The notes: generated by a model not told the origin, from the letters alone. Shown: positions 1 through 12,774, numbered from the stretch's first letter. The stretch: DNA of 64,000 nucleotides from Gadus chalcogrammus (GCF_026213295.1 NC_079413.1:19075290-19139289), one strand, 5' to 3'. Made by a program: numbers and translations.

Positions 1-335
1 CCCCTTTAACCTCCGCCATCTCTAATGCATCTTGTCCAAAACAACCATGGGTGTGTTCCGGGGCTGGGGGCCGGCCCCCGCTGCCCACCCGTCTCCAGGT
101 CAGCTCCCAGCCCGGCCGCGGCCCCCGGCCTGGTGGTCATTACAGACCCAGTAATGACCTCCTTTGTGAGGCTGCTATTCAGGGAGCCGGAGGAGACAGA
201 ACAACAACAGGTCACCGCTGAGCCTCTGCCTCAGCCCGCCTGGCCTCCACCACCCCCCCCCCCCCCCCCCCCCGCCCCCAGCACTCATTAAAATACATCA
301 TTTAGGGAACTATGTTTAGACACCAGGGACAGGGA

Positions 336-425
<90 letters not shown>

Positions 426-450
426 TGTGTGTGTGCATGTGTCAGCATGC

Positions 451-505
<55 letters not shown>

Positions 506-1246
506 TGTGTTTGTGTGTGTGTGCAAATGTTTTCAAGTGTCTGGATGTATGTGCACAGTCATCTATGTGGAGGTAGGTATGTCATGTATGCAGAGGTATT
601 TAGTAATGCACGCAGTTTAGTATACTCCAGGAGGCGGATCACACCAGCCATGTGCCCCCCCCCCCTTTCAATTGGTTCTCAAGGCAGGCTATGATCGATC
701 TCTAGTGAGCATCTCATACAAATATGGAATATGGAAACTGCCGACAGACTGCAACCTTGGATTCTTTGTACAAACATGTCGTTGAATATGGACCAGTTTT
801 GTAAGCCTTTGTGAGATGGACTTTTAACGCGGAGGCAGATTGCAGTGGGCTGGAAGATCGAGAGAAGGCGTTCTAGTGGCCATAGGGGGGAGGGCGATGA
901 TGGCTTAGCCTAAAGCCTCCTCTGGAAGTCAGGTCAAGCTCAGGGACACAGAACCCCCACAGCTGGATGGATCACCTCTTCAGACCCTTGGTGGTATAGA
1001 GTGTTCCGGAAGGACCCAAGAGGCATGCACTGTTTGTGCGTAAACGGTGTGTCTGTTAGATCGCAAAAAGGCCATCCTTTATCCCTCCTGACTGCTGGTA
1101 CGCATTTAATGGGAATGCACGAAGCGGTTTTTAAAAGAGGTTCAACTTTGCCCCCTCGTGGTGACTCCTTAGCACTGCACCTTAAATTCAATTCCCCCCT
1201 AGGGGTGACTTCTCAGCACTGCACCTAGTGGTCGTTGTGCCCACAT
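1..1246. other. Gene-free left edge
   Basis: I see no coding exon here. The stretch holds a poly-C tract near 248-275, a (GT)n array at 339-525 and unique-looking AT/GC-mixed DNA up to the left end of the transposon at about 1240-1247. The open frames over the GT array are microsatellite translations (poly Cys-Val or Thr-His) and have no gene-like features. Confidence 0.7.
339..525. repeat. (GT)n microsatellite, interrupted
   Basis: Nearly pure GT dinucleotides, broken by single substitutions and by a short interruption around 436-450. Confidence 0.95.
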
Positions 1247-1247
1247 G

Positions 1248-3115
1248 AAAAAATTCTATAGTTTACTATAGTAAATAAACTATAGTATACCCTATATATA
1301 CTATAGTAAATATTGTAGTGTTTTTTAACCTTACTATGGTAGTTTTACTACAGTAAACTATAGTATACTACAGAAAATTCTATAGTTTACTATAGTAAAT
1401 AAACTATAGTATACCCTATATATACTATAGTAAATATTGTAGTGTTTTTGAACCTTACTATAGTAGTTTTACTACAGTAAACTATAGTATACTACAGAAA
1501 ATTCTATAGTTTACTATAGTAAATAAACTATAGTATACCCTATATATACTATAGTAAATATTGTAGTGTTTTTGAACCTTACTATAGTAGTTTTTACTAC
1601 AGTAAACTATAGTATACTACAGAAAATTCTATAGTTTACTATAGTAAATAAACTACAGTACACCCTATACTATAGTAAATATTGTAGTGTTTTTGAACCT
1701 TACTCTAGTAGTTTTACTACAGTAAACTATAGTATACTACAGAAAATTCTATAGTTTACTATAGTAAATAAACTATAGTATACCCTATATATACTATAGT
1801 AAATATTGTAGTGTTTTTGAACCTTACTATAGTAGTTTTACTACAGTAAACTATAGTATACTACAGAAAATTCTATAGTTTACTATAGTAAATAAACTAT
1901 AGTATACCCTATATATACTATAGTAAATATTGTAGTGTTTTTGAACCTTACTATAGTAGTTTTACTACAGTAAACTATAGTATACTACAGAAAATTCTAT
2001 AGTTTACTATAGTAAATAAACTATAGTATACCCTATATATACTATAGTAAATATTGTAGTGTTTTTGAACCTTACTATAGTAGTTTTACTACAGTAAACT
2101 ATAGTATACTACAGAAAATTCTATAGTTTACTATAGTAAATAAACTATAGTATACCCTATATATACTATAGTAAATATTGTAGTGTTTTTTGAACCTTAC
2201 TATAGTAGTTTTACTACAGTAAACTATAGTATACTACAGAAAATGCTATAGTTTACTATAGTAAATAAACTATAGTATACCCTATATATACTATAGTAAA
2301 TATTGTATTGTTTTTGAACCTTACTATAGTAGTTTTATTACAGTAAAGTATAGTATACTACAGAAAATTCTATAGTTTACTATAGTAAGTAAACTATAGT
2401 ATACCCTATATATACTATAGTAAATATTGTAGTGTTTTTGAACCTTACTATAGTAGTTTTACTACAGTAAACTATAGTATACTACAGAAAATTATGTAGT
2501 TTACTATAGTAAATAACCTACAGTACACCCTATATATACTATAGTAAATATTGTAGTGTTTTTGAACCTTACTATAGTAGTTTTACTACAGTAAACTATA
2601 GTATACTACAGAAAATTCTATAGTTTACTATAGTAAATAAACTATAGTATACCCTATAATATTGTAGTGTTTTTGAACCTTACTATAGTAGTTTTACTAC
2701 AGTAAACTATAGTATACTACAGACAATTCTATAGTTTACTATAGTAAATAAACTATAGTATACCCTATATACTAAGTCAATATTGTAGTGTTTTTTTAAC
2801 CTTACTATAGTAGTTTTACTACAGTAAACTATAGTATACTACAGAAAATTCTATAGTTTACTATAGTAAATAAACTACAGTACACCCTATATACTATAGT
2901 AAATATTGTACTGTTTTTGAACCTTACTATAGTAGTTTTACTATAGTAAACTATAGTATACTACAGAAAATTCTATAGTTTACTATAGTAAATAAACTAC
3001 AGTACACCCTATATATACTATAGTAAATATTGTAGTGTTTTTTAACCTTACTATAGTAGTTTTACTACAGTAAACTATAGTATACTACAGAAAACTGCAG
3101 TTTTATTACTACAGT
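1248..3115. repeat. Satellite array of about 120-125 bp units at the transposon's left end
   Basis: About 15-16 tandem units begin near 1248, 1374, 1497, 1621, 1741, 1865, 1988, 2113, 2237, 2364, 2487, 2612, 2721, 2845, 2963 and 3090. Each starts with CTATAGTTTACTATAG, passes a TATATATA core and GTAGTGTTTTTGAACC, and ends in AGTATACTACAGAAAA. The unit is rich in internal inverted repeats. Units near 2656 and 2765 carry deletions. The array degrades into shorter CTACAG motifs up to about 3240. The first bases of the unit are the transposon's own terminal repeat, so the array is an expansion of the subterminal region. Confidence 0.93.
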
Positions 3116-3555
3116 ATACCACATATATACTGCTACAGTAAACTATAGTATACTACAGAAAATTGCAGTTTTATTACTACAGTATACTACATTATATACT
3201 ACTACAGTTTACTACATAAACTATAATCTACTGAAGTAAATTACAGAACTTTTATTATACTTTTATTTTGCTATAGAATACTACAATTACGACACCATAG
3301 TACTATATATACTGCATTACATAACTGCATTATGCAGTATTTTGTTGTTCTTTTAACTATGTCATTGTACTTTACCTAGTGGATATTTTCAACTGTTTCA
3401 CTTTTTGTTGTTGCCATTTTTAACGATAGTTCTGTAACAATAATTAACTGCACATAAATTAGGCTTACAACCACCATTAACACAGTGTTTTCTACAGACT
3501 GCTAAAATACAAAAGAAATAGAACAAAAGTTTAACTTTCTTTAAACAGTTGATAA

Positions 3556-3561
3556 TTTATT
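3556..3561 (-). promoter_or_regulatory. Polyadenylation signal of the BEN gene
   Basis: TTTATT on the plus strand is AATAAA on the minus strand. It lies about 65 bases past the predicted TAA stop of the BEN-domain gene, which supports that terminal exon. Confidence 0.6.
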
Positions 3562-3624
3562 GTTTCTGAAATTTGGCAGCATTGTTCAGCTTTTGTCGTA
3601 TAAATGCTTTTATGTTCGTATCAG

Positions 3625-4762
3625 TTACGTGAACTTCAACTTTGCAGCATCTGTGGGAATACACACACACACACACACAAACACATACACGAAAGATGAG
3701 CATGAGAATGAGGGTATCACTCAACCAACATCTTTTCTCATTTCTATATACCTACTTGTTATTTCAACAAGGTCCTGTTTGGCTAGGCCAGGTTTTCCTT
3801 CTGTGCAGCTGCTGGATGACTGGCCAGTCACTGAATGGCCTGCCATATATTCCCTGGTATACATCCCATGTAGGAGATCATTTATGAACTTCTGGGGGCA
3901 GCGCTCCACAAGTCCTTTTGGAATGACCTTTAATGCAAGTAGATAACATTACCACAAATCTACTTCAACATACAGCAGACTAGCGTCTTACCTCAATGAT
4001 ATATATATGCATTTAGATTAACCGAGTGTACGGCTGATGCATTTAGAAAAACAGTGCAACTGAAACTAAGTAACTTAACCTATACAAATAAAGTCAAACA
4101 GATTCTTGCAGAGTGGCCCAGGGCCTCTGTTACTGATGCTGATGATGGACCTGGTGCTGGTGATGGGTCTTCTGTTGCTGGTGGTGGAACTGCTGTTGGT
4201 GCTGGTGATAGTGTTGGTTCTGGTCTTGGTCTTGGTGTTGGTGTTGGTGATGGTATTGGTGTTGTCGTTGGTCTTGGTGCTGAGCGAAGAAACTCCTCCA
4301 TCTTCTGCAAAACGTCTGGCAGCACTGAGCAAAGGATTCATAATAGCCTTTTAGCTAACATGTAAAACAGAAAAACCCTTGTGCAAAAAAAAACTAAGTT
4401 TTCAACAATAGCATTACATTTCAATGTTGCTATTTTTGCCTTGAGAGAATCATTTTCCCTCTGTAGCCTGTGGTTGTTCTCCCTCAACAGCTCACAAGAT
4501 GGGAGATGGCACTGAAAATAAAAATTCCATTAAAAAAACATAACAGACTCACATACACCTGGGCAATTACAGAAGCCAGTTAGAGGGTACAAAGCTTACA
4601 GCTGATAGATTACAGGAATATATTGCTGTATCTATCCCTATACTATAGAGTTATGAAATAAAAACTTTAATTGTAGGTAGAACATTAAGTGCAGACAGTT
4701 TATTGCATTAGTGGATCTTACTTCATTCCTGGTTTCATTAATTGAGTTCAGCTGACATGATC
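3625..4762 (-). CDS. Transposon-borne coiled-coil / BEN-domain protein, 5' partial
   Basis: I predict five minus-strand exons with in-phase consensus splice sites: 4762-4722, 4511-4418, 4324-4086, 3927-3756 and 3650-3625 (TAA). The second exon encodes a leucine/charged heptad helix (LLRENNRRLQRENDSLKAKI), a likely dimerisation coiled coil. The third encodes LPDVLQKMEEFLRSAPRP followed by a Pro/Thr/Ser-rich linker made by a GGTGCTGGT-type repeat read on the other strand. The fourth and fifth encode the C-terminal half of a BEN domain: FINDLLHGMYTREYMAGHSV, a TG turn, then GKPGLAKQDLVEITNAAKLK. BEN domains bind DNA or chromatin and occur in several transposon families. The upstream exon(s) with the start codon were not found. 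The frame is open across all five exons, so this gene may be intact, unlike the neighbouring transposase. The third donor (TTT|GTATAG) is the weakest junction. Confidence 0.65.
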
Positions 4763-5138
4763 CTATGACAAACAGAAGATGTACATAGAGTTAAGGGTTA
4801 CATCAAGACTGTACAACAGAGGTCAGCAGGGGGGATGAGCCTGAGCGAGTAGACAATGCAGGCGGAACAGGAGATGAATACTCAAATCTAATCTTGTTAA
4901 TATGCTTAATAAGTTGACAGAAAACAAAAAGTCAAAATGATCTGACAGGCCAGGCAAAGCAGGCCAGTTGGCGAAGCCATGGTGTACAATATGACAGACA
5001 ACATTAGGCTACATCACTTTTCTTTTTTTTTTTTTTAATGTATGATGACTATATGCTATGTAAGGTGACCTTGGGTGTCTTGAAAGGCGCCTCTAAATTA
5101 AATGTATTATTATTAAATGTATTATTACTATCCGTGGA

Positions 5139-6584
5139 AAGTATGCTCTTCTACATTCCCTTTGGTTTAGTTCTAAACCCGAAATGCCAAGACTGTTAAG
5201 GCCATTTGTCAAGGAATTACAAGATCTATTCACAGAAGGGTTTTCTTGGCATGACAACACTGGTCATAAACACACCACAAACGTTGCCCCAGGTGTCTGC
5301 ATATGTGATGCGCCAGCCCGTGCCATGGTACAGGACATGAAAAAATTTAACGGCAGATATGGGTGTGGGTTTTGTCTGCATATGGGAGAAATAGAACCAA
5401 AGGGAAAATGGTTTACACGTGTATATCCTCACTCTACTGAGTATCCTCAACTAAGAACACATGATCAGACTACCATCAGGCATCTGCTGCAATACAATCA
5501 GACACAGATGTTAATGGGGTTAAGGGACCTAGTCAACTGCTGCTACTGCCTAATTTCGACATTATCAAACATTTTGTCCCAGAATATATGCATAGTGTTT
5601 GCCTTGGTGTAACAAAACAATTTGTCAGTATTTGGTGTGATTCAAAAAACTCTGCTTTGCCATTCTATTTACAACCGAAAATAATAATAATAATAGTAAT
5701 AGCCATGATTATTTATTATAATCACTGGCTATTACTTGTCTTCTCCATCTACACACTCCTCCAGGATCATATCCAAAAAGCTGATCTTTTGGATGCTTCC
5801 TATTGTCTTACGCGTTTTGTTGTCGTGGTACAAGAGCTTTATGGAAAATGTTATGTATCTTATAATGTTCACTGCTTAACCCATCTTAGCAACGCAGTTG
5901 ACATGTGGGGTCCGCTGTGGGCCAACTCTTCATTTGTTTATGAAGACACAATTGGCACTCTTCTTGAAATGTTCAATGGTACACAGGCAGTCCCTGAACA
6001 CATTTTTAAGAGATTTTTTAACACAAAAACACTAATGCACCACACTGAATTATTCAACAATGCCAGTGATGATGTCTGTGATCTTTTCAACAAACTTGTT
6101 AACAAAGACAATACAGTGTTAAAATCATACAAAGTAGGTAGCGGTGCTCGCGTTGTCGGGAATTACACAACAAGAGTAATTACAGTGGGGGAGTCCATTC
6201 TCTTTGGAAATTATATAGAGGCCAGTGTCAAATAATTCAAGAGATGTTTCATCCACCACACTTTATACCCCACTGAAATGTATGCAGCAAATTTTAAACG
6301 CAATAATTCTTGTGTGGCTCTAAAAAACGGAGAGCATGGTAGCATTAAATCCATACTATACTTTGTAAGCTCAATTGTGGTTGCTTATCAGCATGCAAGT
6401 GTGAAGAGGTGTACCTACACACTTTTAGATTCAAAAAGGATTCCAGACATTAAGAATCTATGATGATTTTGCTAAGGTGAATACTGCTAAGCAAATTGTG
6501 AAGTTCAGAAAGACCCATGAAATACTTCTTTGCAAACCTAATGATATTTTGTGCAAATGCTTTTGCTACGTACACGATGAGTAA
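5139..6584 (+). pseudogene. Tnp2-type transposase remnant
   Basis: The frame reads YALLHSLWFSSKPEM then RPFVKELQDLFTEGFSW, CICDAPARAMVQDMKKFNG with GCGFCLHMGE, and later EYMHSVCLGVTKQF, LLDASYCLTRFVVVVQELYG, HCLTHLSNAVDMWGPLWANS and FNGTQAVPEHIFKRF. This order and wording resembles the Tnp2 transposases of CACTA/EnSpm elements and related fish proteins. An intron probably lies between about 5680 and 5764 (acceptor ctcctccag). Damage: a one-base loss in the GGGG run near 5517 shifts the frame, an in-frame TAA sits at 6232-6234, and a further +1 shift lies near 6455. The likely original stop is TAA 6582-6584. Upstream exons between 4770 and 5139 are probable but not resolved. As it stands this copy should not make full-length transposase. 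Confidence 0.75.
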
Positions 6585-6734
6585 ATTATTCTTATCAAGA
6601 TGCCTGTATTAGAAAATGTTTAAAGTTAGTAAGGCTTCAATTGTAATCTCTTTCATGGTTATTATATTCTGGCTGTTGTAGCCTATGCATGTTGTGCATT
6701 ATGTTTTATATTTATGTGTGGTTTATGTTTCTAC

Positions 6735-6740
6735 AATAAA
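6735..6740 (+). promoter_or_regulatory. Polyadenylation signal of the Tnp2-type gene
   Basis: AATAAA about 150 bases after the inferred final stop of the transposase and about 100 bases before the right subterminal repeats. Confidence 0.55.
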
Positions 6741-8029
6741 ATCTCCACATAATACAAATATTTGGCTTATGTTTCACATATTCATTTTAGGACAAATTAC
6801 AGAATAATGAAAATATATATTAAAAAAAGTATATTATGGTTAACTATAGTAATCTATACTGTACTACACTTTGTAGTGACTTACTATAGTATTTACCATA
6901 GTACACTACAATGTCTGGAAAATTACTATAGAAAATCCCACACTATATAGTAATCTATAGTATACTACACTGTGTAGTAATGTTATAGTATACTATAGTA
7001 ATATATAGTATACTGTAGTAAATGCTGTAGTAAACTATAGTATTTTTTCTATAGGGTTCATGATCATGATGCACACTTTGGATCACATTTGCTACCACTT
7101 GCGCCAACATATTTAACAGTTAAGTTTCACTCAAATTGAATGTGATCGGCCTATGAAGTCATTACTTATATCATTCCTCGACTTATTCCAAATTGTATGA
7201 TTATACGGCCACCTGTCATTCTGAAAGTCGAGTTGTGATTCAAAGTTTCTGTATTATTGTCTGGTGTCCGTCCGTTAGAGATAACTTTTTATATAATTTG
7301 TCGTGTAGGCCTATGTCAGGTGGTCGACTGGGTGTGGACAGCATCATGAAGCGCTGTCAACCGGGACGACGGAGACCGTGAGAGATGTCGTCTGACAGAA
7401 AACACAGACAACATGGAGGAAGCCGCGCGTGTCGTGGAGACACCGTCTTTTGTCATATTTGTTGAAATTCTCCCGCTGCATCCACGACACGCACGGTTGG
7501 CTCTATACTATCAGTAATTTCAGCAGGGAAACAAAACTTAGCCATGGCCGTATGAGGTCACCGAGGTCTTTAGGCTACCTCTCTAATTATTTAATAAAAT
7601 GTTTGTATTTTTTATTATCCTTTTATTTCTCTCTATATATTTATAGACAAATCGACGAAATATAACTGTGGGTTTTGTTTGGTGTCATTATGCAATGAAT
7701 TTTGCTCGTCCAGAAATGTAGTAGCCTAAATAAACTCTGACCTCAGCCTACATGAAGTGGAAAGAGTGTTGAAGGATACTGCTGCGGATATATTTATCAC
7801 AGGTTAAACACAGGTTAGTTAGCGTGCGGTAGGCTAATTGAACCCCGGACCTCGCGGCCACCATGCGTCAAACGACCGGAGGCGGCCGGCCAATATGAGG
7901 CTCTGCCTTCTGACGTGGGCGTTAAGTTGTCCCGCGGTTAGTTAGTGGAGTCGGCGGGGAGGCAACCGTCATAGGAAGTCAGGGAGATGTCTGGTGTCGT
8001 CGAGACGTCTGAGTCTGATCTACAGGTCA

Positions 8030-8096
8030 CCTACATACACACTAAATACACACACATGCACACTAAGCACACACACACTCACACACATGCCTGCAC

Positions 8097-8138
<42 letters not shown>

Positions 8139-8175
8139 ACGCTCACGCACGCACACACACAGGCATGCACAGCCA

Positions 8176-8208
<33 letters not shown>

Positions 8209-8400
8209 ACGCTCACGCACGCACACACACAGGCATGCACAGCCACTCACACACACTAAACACACGCATGCACGCACACAAAGACACGCACACACAAACA
8301 CCTAAAACAGAAATGTACACAAACACAAATGCACACACATACACACACGCACAAATACTAAACACACACCCACACACTCACACACTCACACACAGACTAA
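8030..8400. repeat. (CA)n with an internal 80-bp duplication
   Basis: CA-rich DNA. The block containing gtacgctcacgcacgcacac followed by aggcatgcacagccactcac occurs twice (about 8137-8180 and 8207-8250). Confidence 0.9.
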
Positions 8401-8802
8401 ACTCATGCATACATGCACATATAATAACATACATTTATTTTTATCTCCACACTGAATTAGAATACATATAATTGATCAAGAAGTGTTTATTAATAACACG
8501 GATGATACAGATGAACTGACTATATTGATATATATTCACACACAGTCTGTGCCTGTGATTTAATAACAAAGCGTATCAGACCAGAATCTCACGATTTCAT
8601 GGAACAGAACCAATCTCCCAGAATGCACCGTGTTCCTCCTCTCCTCTCCACCCATGTCTAATAAAGCAGATTGCTGCTCTCTGGTGGGTGTGTGTGCGAG
8701 CGTGTGCTTCTTAATCACTTCTGAAAGGAAATCTCAGACAGGGAAGAGCGATCGATGAGAAGTAAGGATCTATTATATTGTGATATTATCTAAAACACAC
8801 AC

Positions 8803-9170
<368 letters not shown>

Positions 9171-9194
9171 TGGTGGGTCCTGTGTTCCTGTGAT

Positions 9195-9198
<4 letters not shown>

Positions 9199-9253
<55 letters not shown>

Positions 9254-9260
9254 GTGTGTG
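9199..9260. repeat. (GT)n microsatellite
   Basis: Near-perfect GT tract about 30 bases after the preceding CA array. Together they form a CA...GT inverted pair that could fold back. Confidence 0.95.
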
Positions 9261-9412
9261 CTACCTGCGTGTGCAGTCGTACACGCAGAGAAGATATATT
9301 ATGGGATGTCTCCCAGACAGATCCATGTTTGTATTACGAGCACGGAGTATTGCCATGGTAATGGATCCAGGGGGCCCTCCTTGCATCACAAACTATCAAT
9401 CCCATAATATCC

Positions 9413-9905
9413 TCTACACGACCACACAATCACACACGTACCACCTTTACAACCACACATACTTAATCAAATGCATACCATATTTACAACCACACACACT
9501 TAATCAAATACATACCACCTTTACAACCACACACTCTAAATCTCATACATACCACCTTTACAACCACACACTCTTTATCTCATACATTCCGACTTTACAA
9601 CCACACACTCTTAATCTCATACATACCACCTTTACAACCACACACTCTTTATCTCATACATACTACCTTCACAACCACACACTCTTTATCTTATACATAC
9701 CACCTTTACAACCACACACTCTTAATCTCATACATACCACCATTACAACCACACACTCTTAATCTCATACATACCCACTTTACAACCACACACTCTTTAT
9801 CTTATACATACCACCTTTACAACCACACACTCTAAATCTCATACATACCACCATTACAACCACACACTCTTAATCTCATACATACCCACTTTACAACACA
9901 CACAG
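9413..9905. repeat. Minisatellite, about 38-40 bp unit
   Basis: About 12 copies of a unit containing ACCTTTACAACCACACACTC followed by TTAATCTCATACATACC. Copies differ by a few substitutions (taaat/ttaat/tttat; accttt/accatt/acccact). Confidence 0.95.
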
Positions 9906-10574
9906 TCGACCACACAACTTTACGCCACTAAATTGTTGTTTCGTGTTTTTTGTTAACAGTTTTATTGCCCATTCCCCTTTCAAACGGTGTTCCGTGGGTG
10001 TCCTGTGTCATGTCTTTGAGTCATGTAGCAGACAGTTTAATCCAAAGGGACCTAGGCATTAGGGGATCTTGCTCGACGGGTAACCCGGCCACTAGGTGAA
10101 TAGTCCTTTATGCTAAGTAAGGTCACTGAGTGAAATGACCCGGAAGTAGAGAACTGGTTGAGTTCTCTTTATGCTGAGGAAAGGTGCTTAAAGGATTCCT
10201 TCCTTATCTCCTCTAGCACAGGGTAGAGTGGACCATCCTTTAGGCAAGGAAAGGAGATAATGCCATCCAACTCATGACCGTTCCCATCAACGTCGAGGAA
10301 GAGCGGTGAGGAGAAGACAGGACAGGATGTTTTGAACCTTCAACCGGAGCCAGGGTCTACGGCACACATGATTGACAGGTGTCCCCTGCTCATCAAGCAG
10401 CAGCTGCACTCAGTAGTGTGTCGATGAGGACTGATTTGACCTCGTTCTGACGCTGGCGGACCGTGGTCTGAACCCCACCAATGTTGGAGTTGAGCACAAT
10501 GTGGTCTGAACTCATGGGGACAGTGTATATAACACAAATAAACTACAGACATCTATGGCTGCTTTAGGTCTGAG

Positions 10575-10589
10575 CATGTGTGTGTGTGT

Positions 10590-10621
<32 letters not shown>

Positions 10622-10697
10622 CTGTGAGTGTGAGTGTGTGTGCGTGTGTGTGTGTGTGCGGGTCCGTCTATCTGTGTGTGTGTGTGTGTGTATGTGT

Positions 10698-10775
<78 letters not shown>

Positions 10776-10817
10776 GTGTGTGTGTATGTGTGTGTGTGTG
10801 TGTGTGCGTGTGTGTGT
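10575..10817. repeat. (GT)n microsatellite
   Basis: Interrupted GT array with a long perfect core at about 10701-10770. Confidence 0.95.
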
Positions 10818-10992
10818 TTTTTGGCTGGGGAATTGACCAATCCTCTTAGAATGTCCCTGCGCTGACCAGAGCTTAGAGACGCCCTGCTGAGCCAATCACA
10901 GCACAGGTGGGCTCACTTCCTGTTGGCCCCCGGGATTACCCAGAATGCCCTATCCTGTCCCTAGCTAGCCTCTGTGACGATGTCATCATCTC

Positions 10993-11086
10993 AGTGTGTG
11001 TTTGTGTGTGTGTTTGTATGTGTGTATGTGTGGCAGTGCATCTGTGTGTGTTTATGTGGGTGATAGTTTGTGTGGGTGGTTGTTTA

Positions 11087-11137
<51 letters not shown>

Positions 11138-11153
11138 TGTGTGTGTGTGTGTG

Positions 11154-11200
<47 letters not shown>
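10993..11200. repeat. (GT)n microsatellite
   Basis: Interrupted GT array ending in GAGAGGGAGAGAGA. Confidence 0.95.
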
Positions 11201-12202
11201 AGGGAGAGAGAACAACTGTGCACAGGTTTAGAGTTTTCAGAGTAAACTTTACTGTGAGAATTAACGTTATTTTTGCTGCAGTTTAGTCGACTACCACACG
11301 GGGGCTTAGTACAAAGACCAAGGGTGTCATGGAAGGTTTCGCTCAACACAGGCGTTTGACAGGTTGAGCCTTTGACAGTGAAATCATGAGTACTGAACAA
11401 GGACAATCCACTTGACCTCTGACACAAGTTGTGGGAATACAAAAACAGTGGCTCGCAGGTTGGCCAAAATAAACATTTGATACAAAAATTTAATCTATGC
11501 CTACATGCCTTACCTCTTTCATTCACAAGTAAGTATGAGGACTCAAAAGGGTCATGAAGGATGATATACATAGAGCAATTTTAAAGATCTCACTCTTGAT
11601 GTGGTTATTAGAATCTATCGCGTTCTTATCTAAGTGCATGTGTAGTGGTAGATCACAGCATGGAACGGTTTGAACCCCCTGGATGAGGTCATGGAAGGGG
11701 TGCCTACACCCCATGGTGCAGGTTTGAACCCCTCCACCAGCTCCACCCCAGAGGAGTTGGAGTGTCTTCTCTGTTATCTTCTCTGGGTAAACAACAGTGC
11801 GTCATGGAAGCGGTGGCGGCGTCCCGGCTCGGCGCCTCGTCCCTTGGCCAACGGGGGGAGGGTGGATTCCCCACGGTGCGCTGGCTCACAGTAACTAGCC
11901 CCAGAGGACCGGGGGGGCTGGGGGCCATCTTGTCTTGTCTGGAGACGACGGGCACCGAGGGAGAAGCATGTTGACGCGTCTGAAATGTGTTGTGAGGTCT
12001 GGAGATGAAGAAGGAGTTTCACCCTCTTGTAAATCTTTGTAATGTTGTTCTTTGTGTTCTCCTGCTGGTGTTTTGGTTATTTCTTACTTTCTCGGGATTG
12101 GATTTCTGGATTTTTATTGTGTTATTCTTGTTTCTTTTTCTCTTTAACACTTTCAATCTCGATCCTTTATTGTGTGCAAGAGGCAAGAGCAATGGGTTTG
12201 TG

Positions 12203-12344
<142 letters not shown>

Positions 12345-12348
12345 AGGA

Positions 12349-12774
12349 CAGAACAACACACATGTATAAGCACAGCACTGTGAAATTTAACTGGTTTGAT
12401 CATAATTGTACTGATAACAACATACTGTGTAATATCCCAAACACCCCAGACATTGTTTTCATTAACCAAGCCAGAAAATCAGTTACCATCTTTGAAATAG
12501 GCTGTGTGTTTGATCTGTATATGGACATTTGCTTCACATCCAAATTCATGAAATACCAGCCATTGGTAGAATGTATCACAGCTCTAGGATATAACTGCCA
12601 ATTAATCATACTTGTGTTCGGATGTCTGGGGCATGTACACAAAGTTGTGCTCCGAGGTTTGCAGATGGGTGGACTGCAAAAGGCTGATGCGAAAAGAGTT
12701 CTAAAATTCTGCTCAGTCTCAGCGACCATAGGTAGCCTCCACATCTGGAAGAGACGTTGTGTTGTCTATCCCTG
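12349..12774 (+). pseudogene. Retroelement C-terminal fragment
   Basis: An uninterrupted frame of about 140 codons ends at TGA 12773-12775. It contains TPDIVFINQARKSVTIFEIG, then CVFDLYMDICFTSKFMKYQP, LVECITALGYNCQLIILVFG and CSVSATIGSLHIWKRRC. PDIV...FEIG looks like a PD-(D/E)xK nuclease core. The whole resembles the segment downstream of reverse transcriptase in some animal retrotransposons; this is recognition from memory, not a search. The left end is cut by the GT array, and no reverse-transcriptase motifs precede it. It is probably a 5'-truncated insertion. The frame is intact, so it may be fairly young. Confidence 0.5.

Larger units (their letters stand above)
1247..7056. mobile_element. 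CACTA/EnSpm-like DNA transposon, decayed
   Basis: The left end (from g1247) and the reverse complement of the right end (7049 leftward) share a terminal inverted match: G, six A, T, A or T, then CTATAGTTTACTA-Y-AG, 24 of 26 positions. The right end continues to CTATAGGG at 7056; the left end may begin at the CCC at 1240-1242. Inside are a Tnp2-type transposase relic on the plus strand and a BEN-domain gene on the minus strand, transcribed outward from a centre near 4770-5130, each with an AATAAA signal. Subterminal DNA on both sides is built from CTATAG/CTACAG-rich palindromic motifs (1248-3240 and 6835-7056), as is typical of CACTA elements. Target-site duplication was not resolved. Superfamily assignment rests on the Tnp2-like protein and the subterminal repeats; it is an inference. 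Confidence 0.75.

Noticed and set aside
4054..4365. Gly/Val-rich plus-strand protein
   Set aside because: It is the reverse reading of the Pro/Thr-rich linker of the spliced minus-strand BEN gene, which has better support.
9413..9905. CRISPR-like regular array
   Set aside because: Tandem minisatellite without distinct spacers, in a vertebrate genome; the same reasoning excludes 46740-47185 and 51626-51785.
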